Source: Serripes groenlandicus
Lineage: Eukaryota > Mollusca > Bivalvia > Cardiida > Cardiidae
DNA length: 64,000 bases
NCBI GenBank assembly: GCA_031761405.1
Contig: JASEVX010000007.1
Coordinates: 38,306,734-38,370,733 of the forward strand
Direction: 5' to 3'
The notes under the pieces are model-generated. The model made no database searches. It was given only the letters and a program-made list of their open reading frames with translations, and was not told the DNA's origin. This document shows positions 32,118-42,742 of this stretch, one piece after another. Both the position numbers and the translations under genes were made by a program. Each line of letters begins with the position of its first letter. Position 1 is the stretch's first letter.

Positions 32118-32330
32118 TCCTTTCCCACATACAACACATCTGCAGTAGATGTTTTTGAAAATATTTCTACTCTAAATATGGAAAATCTTTAGAAATGAAG
32201 GTATAATTACTAAAGAAAGTTGAAAACATTGTGATGTTTTGAGCAATTTCTTCTTTTGTCACAATGTTTTCAAGAGTCGTCTGCTGCAGATGGGTCAACA
32301 TATGTCTTCGTATAGGTGGGAAAGGGTTAA
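32114..32330. repeat. Family A MITE sharing a TTAA
   Basis: TTAATCCTTTCCCACATACA to GTGGGAAAGGGTTAA, forward, sharing 32114-32117 with the previous copy. Confidence 0.75.
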
Positions 32331-32464
32331 TACTGACCTTTAGTGTGTATACCAGTATTCTATGCTTTGACCCATTCTCACTTACAAAAAGATTCTGCAG
32401 CAGACGATTTGGAAAATATTTAGGTAAAAATATGGAGTATGAAGTATAATTATGGAACTGTGGT

Positions 32465-32694
32465 TTAACCCTTTCCCTCATATAGACGCTTTCTGACGCC
32501 TCTGCAGCAGACGGCTTTTTGAAAACATAGTGACAAAATAAGAAATTGCACAAAACGTGCAATTTCTCCTTTTGCCACAATGTTTTCCACTTTTAGTTGT
32601 AGGTTATCCATTCAATTATGGAGATTGTCTATGTTTTGACAAAATACGTTCAAAGTCGTCTGCTGCAGAATTGTCGTATGAGGGAAAGGGTTAA
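32465..32694. repeat. Family A MITE, complete, reverse (230 bp)
   Basis: TTAACCCTTTCCCTCATATA to GAGGGAAAGGGTTAA, core GCACAAAACGTGC (the GCACGTTTTGTGC subfamily). A stray left arm of another copy precedes it (32366-32450). Confidence 0.85.
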
Positions 32695-32996
32695 GGTTAC
32701 TTGAGAAATTGCTAATAAGGAGCAATTTTTCCTTTTGTTGCAATCTTGCCGAAAATCATCTTATGCAGACACCTCAAAAAATTTGTCTGGAAGTGGTAAA
32801 GGATTTATTCTTTTGCATAAATTTATGAGATGGTTATAAATATTTTTCCACTATCTAAATGCAGACCAAGATTTTTGTACTTCTCAGTATCATCTAAAAT
32901 ATAACACTTTTCCTCAGAAGATGTGTCAATATCTCAACATGATGAAACATTGGGGGAAAAGCAATATTGAATCAGTGTTATAACTCATCCATCCTT

Positions 32997-33150
32997 TAAC
33001 CCTCTCCCATGTACAGACACTTAGTCATGTGACACTTCTCAGCTGACAGCTTTTGAAAACAGTTTTTGCAAAGGTGAAATTACTCATAGTGATTATAACT
33101 TTGTATGTTTGATTTTCCATATGTTTGCCTAAATATTTTCAAGGTTGATA
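32997..33150. repeat. Family A MITE, decayed
   Basis: TTAACCCTCTCCCATGTAC, CAGCTTTTGAAAACAG and a partial core; no right terminus. Confidence 0.45.
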
Positions 33151-33159
33151 GCTTTTGAA

Positions 33160-33320
33160 TAAGAGGTCGAGGTCACTGTGGAAAAACATCATTCATCTTT
33201 CAAGCTAGGATGGTGATACTTCACAAAAGTAATGATCATTGCCCATGGAAGTTACCTTTTTATTTAGGGGTCAATTAGTCAAAGGTCAAGGTCACAATAA
33301 AAAAATCTTTGAAAATTTAT
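33160..33320. repeat. Relic of an AAGGTCAAGGTCAC-type array monomer
   Basis: GGTCGAGGTCACTGTGG, CAAGCTAGGATGGTGATACT and GTCAAAGGTCAAGGTCACA recall the array monomers at 34287 and 3975; no termini remain. Confidence 0.35.
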
Positions 33321-33639
33321 ACTGAACTCTTTAAGGCATTCATCTTTCTAGGTATGATGTTTCTTTAGACATGTAATCATCAAGACCAAATGACGATCCC
33401 TAGTAAATTTGGTACCAACGGTTAAGGTCACATTTAACTTGTGTTGCTCTGGGGAGGTATTCGTCCCATTGGACAGTTCCATTAAAACATATATATGTAT
33501 TCTTGATAACAGTATGAAGTGCTTTACAAATAGTAAAATAAAAGTAAATGACATTTTCCTATTGTGTTTGTCTGTCGAATATATCTTGACCCTTAACCTG
33601 CTGAAGCTATCAAAACATTTTTGTGTCTATCTTTGTTTT

Positions 33640-33986
33640 ACCGTTTCCAACTACAACACATCTGCAGAAAACGGCTTTGAAAACATATACAAGTGTAGGC
33701 AAACGTATTGAAAATCTCTATACATGAAAGTATTCCAATTGAAAAGAATTGAAAACATTGAGGCAATGCATAAAAGGAATTTCTCAGTCTGAGGGGGATC
33801 TTGTTATGCCCCCATCCCCCAGAAAAGAATGAAGTCGCCGCTTCGTCCGTCTGTATGGCCTGTCCCGCTTTTGTCCGGGCTTTCTTGAATTTAACGAAAC
33901 TTTATGGGAGGCTTCAATAACAAGGACATGTGCATATTATTGTCCGTCCCCGATGCAGATGTGTTGTATGTGGAAAAGGATTAACA
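33640..33986. repeat. Family A MITE split by an array-element fragment
   Basis: ACCGTTTCCAACTACAACAC ... GGAATTTCTCAGTCTGAG on the left and CGATGCAGATGTGTTGTATG, GGAAAAGGATTAA on the right enclose the fragment at 33806-33957. Confidence 0.55.
33806..33957. mobile_element. Array-element fragment (ATGCCCCC start)
   Basis: ATGCCCCCATCCCCCAGAAA, CGCCGCTTCGTCCGTCTG and CTTGAATTTAACGAAACTT; one partial monomer and no 3' end. Confidence 0.4.
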
Positions 33987-34286
33987 GTGTTTGAATTTTG
34001 GACAATGTTTTCATCATGCAACGGTACATACTACAAAACACATTAATATTTAAAACAAATCCTGATGAAGACACATTGTGTCGAGGGAATTGCTTGTCTT
34101 AGAGCCTAGAACTAGTTAATCACCAAGGCAGGAATCATTGGTAAGTGTACTGTAGCAGTGATAATCTAAAATAATTGTTGAAAACGGGATAACGGGCATC
34201 AATTTAATGAAAATTATCATTAGCCTATTCTTTTCATTTCTTTGCCCCCTCCTGAAAAATATTTGTTTGCCGTTTTCAACATTATT

Positions 34287-35192
34287 ATCCCCTCGGCTAA
34301 CGAAGTTTGCGAGGGGATATAGTAACGGGGCTGTCCGTGCGTCCTTCCGTAACAACCTTGTGACCACTCTACACTGAACATCCTTTGACCGATCTCAACC
34401 AAACTTGGTATATGGCAAGGTCTAGAAGCCTATTTATTTTCAAGGTCATAGGTTAAAGATCAAGGTCAAAATTGAACTTTGACTATTTTCCCATAACAAC
34501 CTTGTAACCACTCTACACTGGTTATCTCTTGGCAGATCATAACCAAACTTGCCATACAGTTAGTATATGGCGAGGTCTAGAAGCCTATCATTTTTCAAGG
34601 ACATACGTTAAAGGTCAAGGTCAAAATTGGACTGACTATTTTCACATATCAACAACCTTGTAACCACTCTACACTGAACATCCTTCGACTGATCTTAACT
34701 TGGTATACAGTTAGTATATGGCAAGGTCTAGAAGCTATTTACTTTCAAGGTCAAAATTGGACTTTCACTATTCCATATCAAAACCTTGTGAACACTACAC
34801 TGAACATCCATCAACCGATCTTAACCAAACTGTGTATACAGTTAGTATATAAGCCTATTTATTTTCAAGGTCATAGGTTAAAGGTTAAGGTCAAAATTGG
34901 ACCGACTATTTTACCATATCAACAACCTTGTGACCACTACACTTATCATCTCTTGGCAGATCATAACCAAACTTGTCATACATTTAGGATATGGTAAGAT
35001 CTAGAAGCCTATTGATTGTAAATGTCAACGGGCAAAGGCGGGGTCATTTGGTACATAACATTAATAACAATTTAATAAAGGCAAGGACAAATGACATTAG
35101 TTTTCTGGTAAATAACATTAATATCCAGGTCATTGGCCATATTTTTAAATTGAATACCTAGGGGATGCATCCGCTTTGCGGTGCCCTTGTTT
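34287..35192. mobile_element. Array-bearing element 8 (ATCCCCTC...AGGGGAT)
   Basis: The 5' ATCCCCTCGGCTAACGAAG...GAGGGGATATAG stem-loop is mirrored by TAGGGGATGCAT, then a hairpin CCGCTTTGCGG and TGCCCTTGTTT. About five monomers (ACAACCTTGTGACCACTCTA, CTTGGTATATGGCAAGGTC, AAGGTCAAGGTC) of about 130-155 bp lie between. Confidence 0.65.
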
Positions 35193-35310
35193 CAGTTACA
35201 TCACGGCGACAGTTCACTTATTCAATCATGATCCTTGGGTAAACAAACTAGTAAACGGCTAGGAAATGTGCCTTGAACAAGGGCACTCCATCATAACTTG
35301 CGCTGCGAAT
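35192..35310 (-). mobile_element. SINE body fragment (type S3)
   Basis: TTCAGTTACATCACGGCGAC, CTAGTAAACGGCTAGGAAAT and GGGCACTCCATCATAAC, then a damaged head region (GCGAATCGAACCAGAAG). It starts exactly at the 3' end of element 8. Confidence 0.5.
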
Positions 35311-35399
35311 CGAACCAGAAGAGGGGTAGATCTCTTTGTACATGTCGCTAGACCAAAGTTTGTCCGATTGATTACTGGATACTGTTTGGACCTACAGTA

Positions 35400-35520
35400 T
35401 TCAGTGAGGTTGGACATGAGCAGTAAATATTGATTTTGAGGTCATCCGTTCAAAGGTGAAGGTCACAGTGACCTTGAACGCAAAAGGAGTGGCACATAGT
35501 GCTTGACAAACATCTCTTGT
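35400..35520. repeat. 3' end relic of an array-type element
   Basis: GAGGTCATCCGTTCAAAGGT, GAAGGTCACAGTGACCTTGA and a CAAACATCTCTTGTTC end. Confidence 0.35.
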
Positions 35521-35674
35521 TCTTTGATGTTTTACAAGATGACTGTAATAATTTATCAGGCAAGGACCCTTTAAAAGGCCCCCTTTCATCAATATTGTTT
35601 TTATCATTTGTATAGGTTTTGCCATTAAAGAGATTGTGTTCTCAGCCATTATGTAAATAAACAGTATTTTACAA

Positions 35675-35886
35675 TTAACCCTTTAACAACAAATCTGCTG
35701 CGGACGACTTTGAAAACATCTAGACTAAAATATGGAATGTCTCGGGAAATGAGAAAGTTTTTAATAGAGTTTACAACATTGTGGCACAAAGAGAAATTGC
35801 TCATTTTGAGCAAATTTTCCTTTGCCACAATGTTTTCATAAGTCGTCTGCTTCAGAGGAGTCGGAAAGTGTCTGTATGTGGGGAAC
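35675..35886. repeat. Family A MITE
   Basis: TTAACCCTTTAACAACAAAT to GTATGTGGGGAACG; core GAAATTGCTCATTTTGAGCA. Confidence 0.7.
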
Positions 35887-36049
35887 GTGAATTGCCCTTC
35901 ACAATCGTCCGTCTTCTGGCTTTGTTTACCCTCGCACTCGGCTGTATAGCCATTTGCCCTTCACGAGCATGACCTAATAATATATCATCTTTCTAAAAGA
36001 AGGTTGCAATAGGACAATAACCTTAGATTTGATCCTTTCCGAGCTTAAT

Positions 36050-36255
36050 TTAAAGCCCATCGCGCATACAACAAATCTGCAGCATACGACATTGAAAGTA
36101 AAGAAAATGCTTTTAAGTATGATTATTGATAGAATTGACATTATTGTGACAACTTTAGATGTTGCTCATGATGAGTTTCTTCTTTTGGCGAAATATTTTC
36201 ATAGGTCGTCTGCTGTAAATGAATCTAAACGCGTTTGCATACGGAAAGGGGTTCA
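36050..36255. repeat. Family A MITE, decayed
   Basis: AAAGCCCATCGCGCATACAA, CTGCAGCATACGACATTG, TTGCTCATGATGAGTTTC and GGAAAGGGGTTCA. A further, more decayed copy follows at 36592-36800. Confidence 0.5.
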
Positions 36256-36800
36256 TTAATTTAAAAATAAGCTATCTTCAGATTTTATGGAAATTTAAAT
36301 CTCTTATCTTCTAATTGGAATTTTAATTGAATTCAAGTTGGCAACAAGAAATTAAGCTTCCGTTTCCGCTTTACCTTACTGATTTACGTGTTTTTAAAAT
36401 AACATTAGATAGGCGAAATGAACCATGATTGAGCAATTTCTTTTTTTTAACCATTGTGTATGACCAAACCCCCATACAGCCAAGGAAACCAATTGCTCGC
36501 CATATATGTATGTCTGTCTGTCCAATACTCTTGTCCGCACTGTATCTCTGAGAAGCTTCATTACCAAAGGACATGCTTACAATATCACTCAAACCTTTCC
36601 CACGTTCAACACATCTGAAGCGGAAATCGAGGCAAAAGACATAGACACTTTGTATTCCATATCATATGAAAGCATTATGATCGTTAAGACTTGAAAACAT
36701 TGTTGCAGAAGAAGAAATCGCTCATCATGTGTTCCATTTCATTGTAACAGACGACTTTCAATACTGCTCTGCACCAGACGATATTTGCAATCAAAAATAA

Positions 36801-37386
36801 ATTTGATAAGGAAAATATTCGTTTCCTACAATAGTATTCACATTGACAAGCCTAGACGAACACCATATACATCTATCTACTAACTACAGAAGTCTCAAAT
36901 GCAGATAATACTAAAACATATCGGTTAAATTGTTAAAATGTGGTTTATCATATGAACATTATTCTTGTGGCCAACACTTTACCTCCAATATTTGACCGCG
37001 GGAATGTTAGCGCGCCATATAAGTGACGCAATTAAAACTGTAGTGACGAATTACCGGACCCGAGTCCAATCGGCATGATTGTAATTGATGGGGATTGTTT
37101 CGGATACCATCGCACATGTATTAAAGGGACTACTTTTTTATCCGCACCACAATAAGTTCTGTTCTGTTCTTTAGCGAGAGGTTATAACAAGTGTTATCTA
37201 TCTCCATTCTTGAGTCTTAATTTGTTTGCATAAAATTTACGAGATCCTTTTATCTTGGAACGAACCGCGTCAAACAAAAAATACTCCTATCGCAATGACA
37301 AGAAGAACAATAGGCGGCCTAGATCTACATGTGTACACTACATTATGAACCGTGTTCTTGAACAAAAACAAGCCACAGCGTAATCA
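36801..37386. other. Mostly unique intergenic DNA
   Basis: I see no exon, SINE or MITE here. GC rises around 37000-37100 (ACCGCGGGAATGTTAGCGCG), with scattered TGACG motifs; a regulatory role is possible but unsupported. Confidence 0.4.
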
Positions 37387-37614
37387 TTAACCCTTTCCCA
37401 CATACAGCAAATATGCAGACGACTTTGAAAACCTATATACAAAAACGTAAAAAATCTCAATAAAGTTTAGTTTAATTAATAAAAAGAATTCAAAACATTG
37501 TGGCAAAAGGAGAAGTTGCTCGTTTTGAGCAACTTCTTCTTTTGTCACAATTTGTTTTCAAACGACGTCTGCTGCAAACGCGTCACAATGCGTCTAAAGG
37601 TGGAAAAGAGTTAA
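37387..37614. repeat. Family A MITE, complete
   Basis: TTAACCCTTTCCCACATACA to GTGGAAAAGAGTTAA; core AGAAGTTGCTCGTTTTGAGC with CAACTTCT opposite, a compensated A-to-G change. Confidence 0.8.
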
Positions 37615-38139
37615 AGGGCTGGTAAAGATCTACATGCGCATCCAAATGGATATTTTTTTAATCTTGGAACGTTCTATGACTTGTTGGGGAAAGGAGTATA
37701 ATTGAACTAATTAAACCGCGCATAATATGCGCTGTCTTTAAATATCAGCACTTATCGTTTTCCAAAATTGTTTAAACACGTGATTTCGTTGATATCTGTT
37801 CTGTATACTTGGAAAAATAGTTTAAGATACTTGATTGAAACAGTGTGTTAAGAGGAGAAATTGCTCTTTAGTAATCCGGTATCTGATAGGCTGTGCACGT
37901 ATATAGCGTTTACATTATACTTGACATACAAGTAAACCCCCAAGTTATCCTATATTCTAAAAAATAGTATTACATGAACAATGGAGTCACCCGATTTTTA
38001 ACATGGAAGATTTTATTTCGGGGAATTCGCCGCTGAAAGAATTAACCGTTTACCCAGGGACACTATATTACATTGTACCTGTTACCTGATACAAAAGAGT
38101 CGTCCGCGTTGAATTAATCAATGTTAACCAGAGGACTAG

Positions 38140-38330
38140 ATAATAGGGAATGAACAGGTCTTTTCCCCACAATATTTCTTTTATTACTCAACCAAAATAT
38201 ATGTTGTGGGTACTCAAAAGAATCGTCTCACTGAGACGATTCTTTTGAGTACCCACAACATAGGGTTTGAATATCAAATGAGGAGTTTAGAACATGAAAA
38301 AGGCCTGTTATCTAGGGCTCTGTTTAATAA
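38140..38330. repeat. Family D MITE with a near-perfect palindrome
   Basis: The centre at 38211-38262 is GTGGGTACTCAAAAGAATCG mirrored around CTCACTGAG. The ends carry CTAGATAATAGG and CTGTTATCTAGGG. It is the best preserved member of this family. Confidence 0.7.
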
Positions 38331-38378
38331 AAGTGTCTGCACACTTGGAAGTGCTTTTTGATTTTGTTTGATTGATTG

Positions 38379-38591
38379 TTAACTCTTTCAGCGCCAAATG
38401 TAATATTGAGGTTTTATCAAACAATGCTGATGCAGGTGAGTCAACTCGTAACGAGCTGTCTCTCCAGAAATCAGCATTGTTTGCCTTCTAGTTGTCAAAA
38501 TAGTCCAATCTATTATTACAGTAGAAATGGAGACGCCCGATTTTGAACATGGAAGAGTCTACTTTAAACAATTCGGCGCTAAAAGAGTTAA
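38379..38591. repeat. Family B MITE (TTAA, CTCTTTCAGCGCC ends)
   Basis: TTAACTCTTTCAGCGCCAAA to TTCGGCGCTAAAAGAGTTAA; internal hairpin GTGAGTCAACTCGTAACGAG. A fragment of another copy ends at 38046 (GAATTCGCCGCTGAAAGAAT). Confidence 0.7.
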
Positions 38592-38594
38592 ACG

Positions 38595-38785
38595 GTGTTT
38601 CAGTTATATCACGGCGGCCATTTCACCTAACGAGTTTCCGGACCTGTAAGTACTTCACATAAAATACTTCCCAGGCAAGTGGGTACCTCTTGCCACCGAC
38701 ATAGACTGTTTTGTTCATTGGTGGAAGACGAATGACGCTCGCAACAATGACGTTTGTAAATCATCGGAAGGAAGTGTGTTATTTG
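38595..38785 (-). mobile_element. SINE body (S1-like), headless
   Basis: GTTTCAGTTATATCACGGCG, CATTGGTGGAAGACGAATGA and GTAAATCATCGGAAGG match the S1 body. Confidence 0.5.
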
Positions 38786-38988
38786 GCAATAGATCTGGAG
38801 ATGTAATTGGAAAATGTGAAATCACTCTTTCTGAGCGATTTCTACGTTTTCCGACATTCTTAATTTAAAGACTTCAACAACAAATGCATCGATCGTCTGT
38901 TTCAGATGGAAAATGTTAAAATTCAATCGGAGGAGAATAATTGAGCTGACTTTTATGAATCTCATGAAACAAATGGCCAAGATACAAC

Positions 38989-39213
38989 TATAACCCTTTC
39001 CCAAATAAAACAAGTCTGTTAGCAGAAGAAGTTGAAATCATCTGGAAATAAATGTGCAAAATCTCTTTATTTATAGACCAGAATAGAGTTGAAAACATTA
39101 GGGCAAAAAGGAGAAATTGCTCATTGTGAACCATTTCTCTGTTTGCCACAATATTTTCAAAAGTCGTCTGCTGCAGAGGCGTCAGAAAGTATCTGTGAGT
39201 GGGAAAGGGTTAA
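38989..39213. repeat. Family A MITE, complete
   Basis: ATAACCCTTTCCCAAATAAA to GTGGGAAAGGGTTAA; core GAAATTGCTCATTGTGAACC. Confidence 0.75.
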
Positions 39214-39439
39214 CCCTTTCCCTCATACGACAATTCTGCAGCAGACGACTTTAAACATATTTTGACAAAAAATGGAATATCTCAATAATTGAATGGATAA
39301 TCTATGACAAAAAATGGAAAACATTGTAGCAAAAGGAGAAATTGCACGTTTTGTGCAATTTCTTCTTTTGTCACTATGTTTTCAAAAAGCCGTCTGCTGC
39401 AGAGGCGTCAGAAAGCGTCTATATGAGGGAAAGGGTTAA
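39210..39439. repeat. Family A MITE, complete, sharing a TTAA (230 bp)
   Basis: TTAACCCTTTCCCTCATACG to GAGGGAAAGGGTTAA, core GCACGTTTTGTGC. It shares 39210-39213 with the previous copy. Confidence 0.88.
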
Positions 39440-39707
39440 CCCTGCAAAATGTACTCATATATAACCAGACAACACTGCACACGGGGTACGTTAAGCGATG
39501 ACTTGACGCCTACAGATTTAATTTGATAAGATAAACAGGAAAATTTAAAGGATTCTTAAATTGAATGATTAACCTTTCTACTTACTCATCATAGGGGCCA
39601 CGTCACCCGAACACCGACCTTCGATAATCATCGTCAACTGAAGATCCAGATCAGTCTGCACCTTCATGCAGTCAGATCAGGTTCTTCTTTGTTCGCCATA
39701 CACCGCC

Positions 39708-40330
39708 TCGGTGGTGTAGTGGTAGAGCATCCGTCTCGTGTGCGGGAGGTCGCGGTTCGATCTCCGGCCGGGTCATCCCAAATACTTTAAAAAAGGTAGT
39801 AATGGCTGCTCTCCTTGGCGCTCAGGGTTGCGGGGTTAGCATTACGACTGACTTGCTGGTGTCAGGTTAAATGGACCAGTAGTACTGGTAACTTACATGG
39901 GCGTAGCTTTGCAATAATCAATGTGTAGGCCGTCTCGTGAGAAAATCAACATTGTGGACTCTGCGTAAAGTATCGACCCGGATCAGCCTAAGCATGCCAC
40001 ACAGGCCTAACCGGATAGACACTTTTCGCCTCCTGTGGATTTTCTGTTTCAGGAATAACTACTCTATACATCTTTCCCCCTAAGACGGAATGTGTCGGCC
40101 GGATCAGTCTGCGCGGACAGCGCAGGCTGATCTGGTCGATACATTACGCAGATGTACTATCGCCGCAGCTGCATTGTGGGGCATTTTGAGAAAAAATGTG
40201 TGCCTACACAGTGCCTAAAGGGAGCTACGCCCCTGACTTACACAGGAAATGCCGTGATATAACTGAACGTTGAACAATTGTTGAAAGATGCATAAAAAAC
40301 CCACACAATCCATTATTCGCCATACAGTAG
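39708..40330 (+). mobile_element. tRNA-headed SINE (type S2) with nested hAT-like and family C MITEs
   Basis: The head GGTGGTGTAGTGGTAGAGCA and GCGGTTCGATCTCCGG are the best A and B boxes in the window. The body continues to AGTACTGGTAACTTA (about 39897) and resumes at CAGGAAATGCCGTGATATAA (about 40240). The gap holds an insertion with CATGGGCGTAGC...GCTACGCCCCTG ends. Confidence 0.75.
39898..40232. repeat. hAT-like MITE (CAGGGGCGTAGC ends) with family C MITE inside
   Basis: The ends CATGGGCGTAGC and GCTACGCCCCTG are inverted and flanked by ACTTA on both sides. The interior contains a family C MITE (about 39928-40150: GGCCGTCTCGTGAGAAAATC ... GATCTGGTCGATACATTACG). Confidence 0.55.
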
Positions 40331-40488
40331 TATTAGTATCGTGAAAGCCTTTTGAAGGGATGTTTCTACTTTACTTTACACACATGGAATTTGATCGCAA
40401 TAGTCAATAATTTAAAAATCTCGCGAATACGGGTTTTCGTGTGAGACGTGGCTCAGAGTATCCGTGTTCTAATACTCGATCAATCTGT

Positions 40489-40630
40489 TTAACCCTTACC
40501 CACTTACAGACGCACTTTAACGCTCATAATTGGCAATTACTCCTTTTGCCATCATGTTTTCAACTTTCTTTCTACGATAATTACACGTCACACCCTCATA
40601 AGAGCATTCACTGTAAATCGTCTGCATGCC
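40489..40630. repeat. Family A MITE, decayed, reverse
   Basis: TTAACCCTTACCCACTTACA, CAATTACTCCTTTTGCCATC and AAATCGTCTGCATGCC. Confidence 0.5.
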
Positions 40631-40667
40631 TATTGATTGATTCATTATTTGATGTTTTTCGCCGCTT

Positions 40668-40902
40668 TCAACAATATTTCAGTTATATCACAGCGTATCC
40701 TGGGTAAGTTACCAGTACTACTGGTCCATTTATCCTGACGCCAGTCAGTCAGTCGTAATAATTACCCCGCAACTCTGATCGCCAATGGGGGCAACCATTA
40801 CTACCATTTTTAAAGTATTTGGTATGACCCGGCCGGGGATCGAACCCACGACATCCCGCAGCCGAGGCGGAAGCTCTACATATACACCACCGTGGCGGTC
40901 GA
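40668..40902 (-). mobile_element. tRNA-headed SINE (type S2)
   Basis: On the minus strand the head runs CGCCACGGTGGTGTATATGT and GTGGGTTCGATCCCCGGCC. The body ends in CTGTGATATAACTGAAATAT. Confidence 0.75.
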
Positions 40903-41107
40903 AACCTAGATGAACAGTAAGTCATGTTTGTTCTCTCTTTAGCCCCCATGCTGTAGGCACTAATTATTTTCAAATACGTTTATGCATGATATAGTTAAGA
41001 TTGAAATAAAACTCATGACAATAATTATCATACATATAAATTACTACTTTTAATTATAAAACTAATGATACGTTTAGTAGTACTCCTGTATACTATAGTA
41101 CAGCTAC

Positions 41108-41332
<225 letters not shown>

Positions 41333-41470
41333 AAGTAAGTAAGTAAGTAAGTGATATTTTATTATAGTGACATGTGTACATATTTTACAAATACAAACAT
41401 CAAACAATATAAACACCCGGCCGCGTAGGGCCTATAAGTCACTTTTGATAAACACTATTTACAGATAAAG
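41333..41470 (-). mobile_element. LINE 3'-UTR with CTTA tail
   Basis: On the minus strand the sequence reads GGCCCTACGCGGCCGGG ... ATAATAAAATATCACTTA followed by about five CTTA units, a typical non-LTR 3' end. It interrupts the CTA microsatellite, which resumes at 41517. Confidence 0.6.
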
Positions 41471-41516
41471 TAAAAAAAGAGATAAAGAGAAAAGAAAGAA
41501 GAAAGAAAAAAATTGA

Positions 41517-41552
41517 ACTACTACTACCACTACTACAACTTCTACTATTATA

Positions 41553-41607
<55 letters not shown>

Positions 41608-41662
41608 ATACTAATACCACTATTTCTACTACTACTACTTCTACTACTACTTCCAACCACTA
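41517..41662. repeat. (CTA)n microsatellite, second block
   Basis: A continuation of the triplet array beyond the LINE tail and a purine-rich stretch. Confidence 0.9.
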
Positions 41663-42511
41663 CTGCTACTGCTACGCCTATTACTTCAACAAGAAACTAG
41701 CATTGTTTTAGAACCCTACGTTCACACAGTGCTTAAAATTCGTTTCGAAAAGACTTATCGGCTATGAATTTTGCACTTGATAGGTACAAAGAAAATAAGT
41801 ATGTTGATCATGCGTAGGTTAAAAAAAGTTGTAAGAGACATTAACCGAGAATTAAGTTACACTTTAGGTAGTTAAGATAAAGATATCTGAGCTATGTTTT
41901 TATTTATCAAATTTAGCGTATCGCAATATTGTTAATGTAAGGTTTTTTTGTAAAAAGATAGAAATGGAGATAAAAAAGAACACAATTTACTTTCATTCGC
42001 AATATTTTCATTAAGGAATACTACCTCCCACAAGTACATGTAACCGGATTCATTTCAAGTGCAAATACTTCCCGAAAACAAGTTTCGCGTATTTATTAAT
42101 CAAATCACCAATGATTTAATGCAAAACATTTTCTGACCGTTTTGGTGAAAATATTTGAGAAAAATATAAAAACTATGCATTTTTTCATTTTTTTACAATA
42201 CAAATATGTTATAGCGTTAAACAAACAATATGCTTATAGCAGTTAGTTCAGCAGGATCATTTTATAAAATAAAATAAAGTACGTTGGATTTATTCACCAA
42301 GATTGTTTTCCCTATATGCGACGCAAAATTCGGACATAATAATAGTTTCGATTAACAAACAGAAGTAAACATTGTAAATTATTCAACATGCCCATTCATG
42401 TATACACATACTTGAATAGAATAACACTTCTATTCATAATACCGGACCGTATTGAATTTTTTTAAGGAATAATTCAAAAATAGATTTGACTGAACCAACG
42501 TTTTTCTCTTT
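41663..42511. other. AT-rich unique intergenic DNA
   Basis: I see no coding potential, splice-flanked ORF or known repeat here. Confidence 0.4.
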
Positions 42512-42742
42512 TTAACCCTTTCCCTCATACGACAATTCTGCAGCAGACGACTTTAAACGTATTTTGTCAAAAAAAAGAAAATCTCCATAATTGAATGGAT
42601 AACCTATGACAAAAAGCGGAAAACATTGTGGCAAAAGGAGAAATTGCACGTTTTGTGCAATTTCTTCTTTTGTCACTATATTTTCAAAAAGCCGTCTGCT
42701 GCAGAGGCGTCAGAAAGCGTCTATATGGGGGGAAAGGGTTAA
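42512..42742. repeat. Family A MITE, complete
   Basis: TTAACCCTTTCCCTCATACG to GGGGGAAAGGGTTAA, core GCACGTTTTGTGC. Confidence 0.87.

Noticed and set aside
32167..32580. 137-codon minus-strand ORF
   Set aside because: It runs through three separate family A MITEs (arms giving CCRRL, FENIV and similar strings seen in many copies).
39708..39780. Functional tRNA gene (Gly/Glu-like)
   Set aside because: The A and B boxes are good, but it is followed by the S2 SINE body and repeated at least six times; it is a SINE head.
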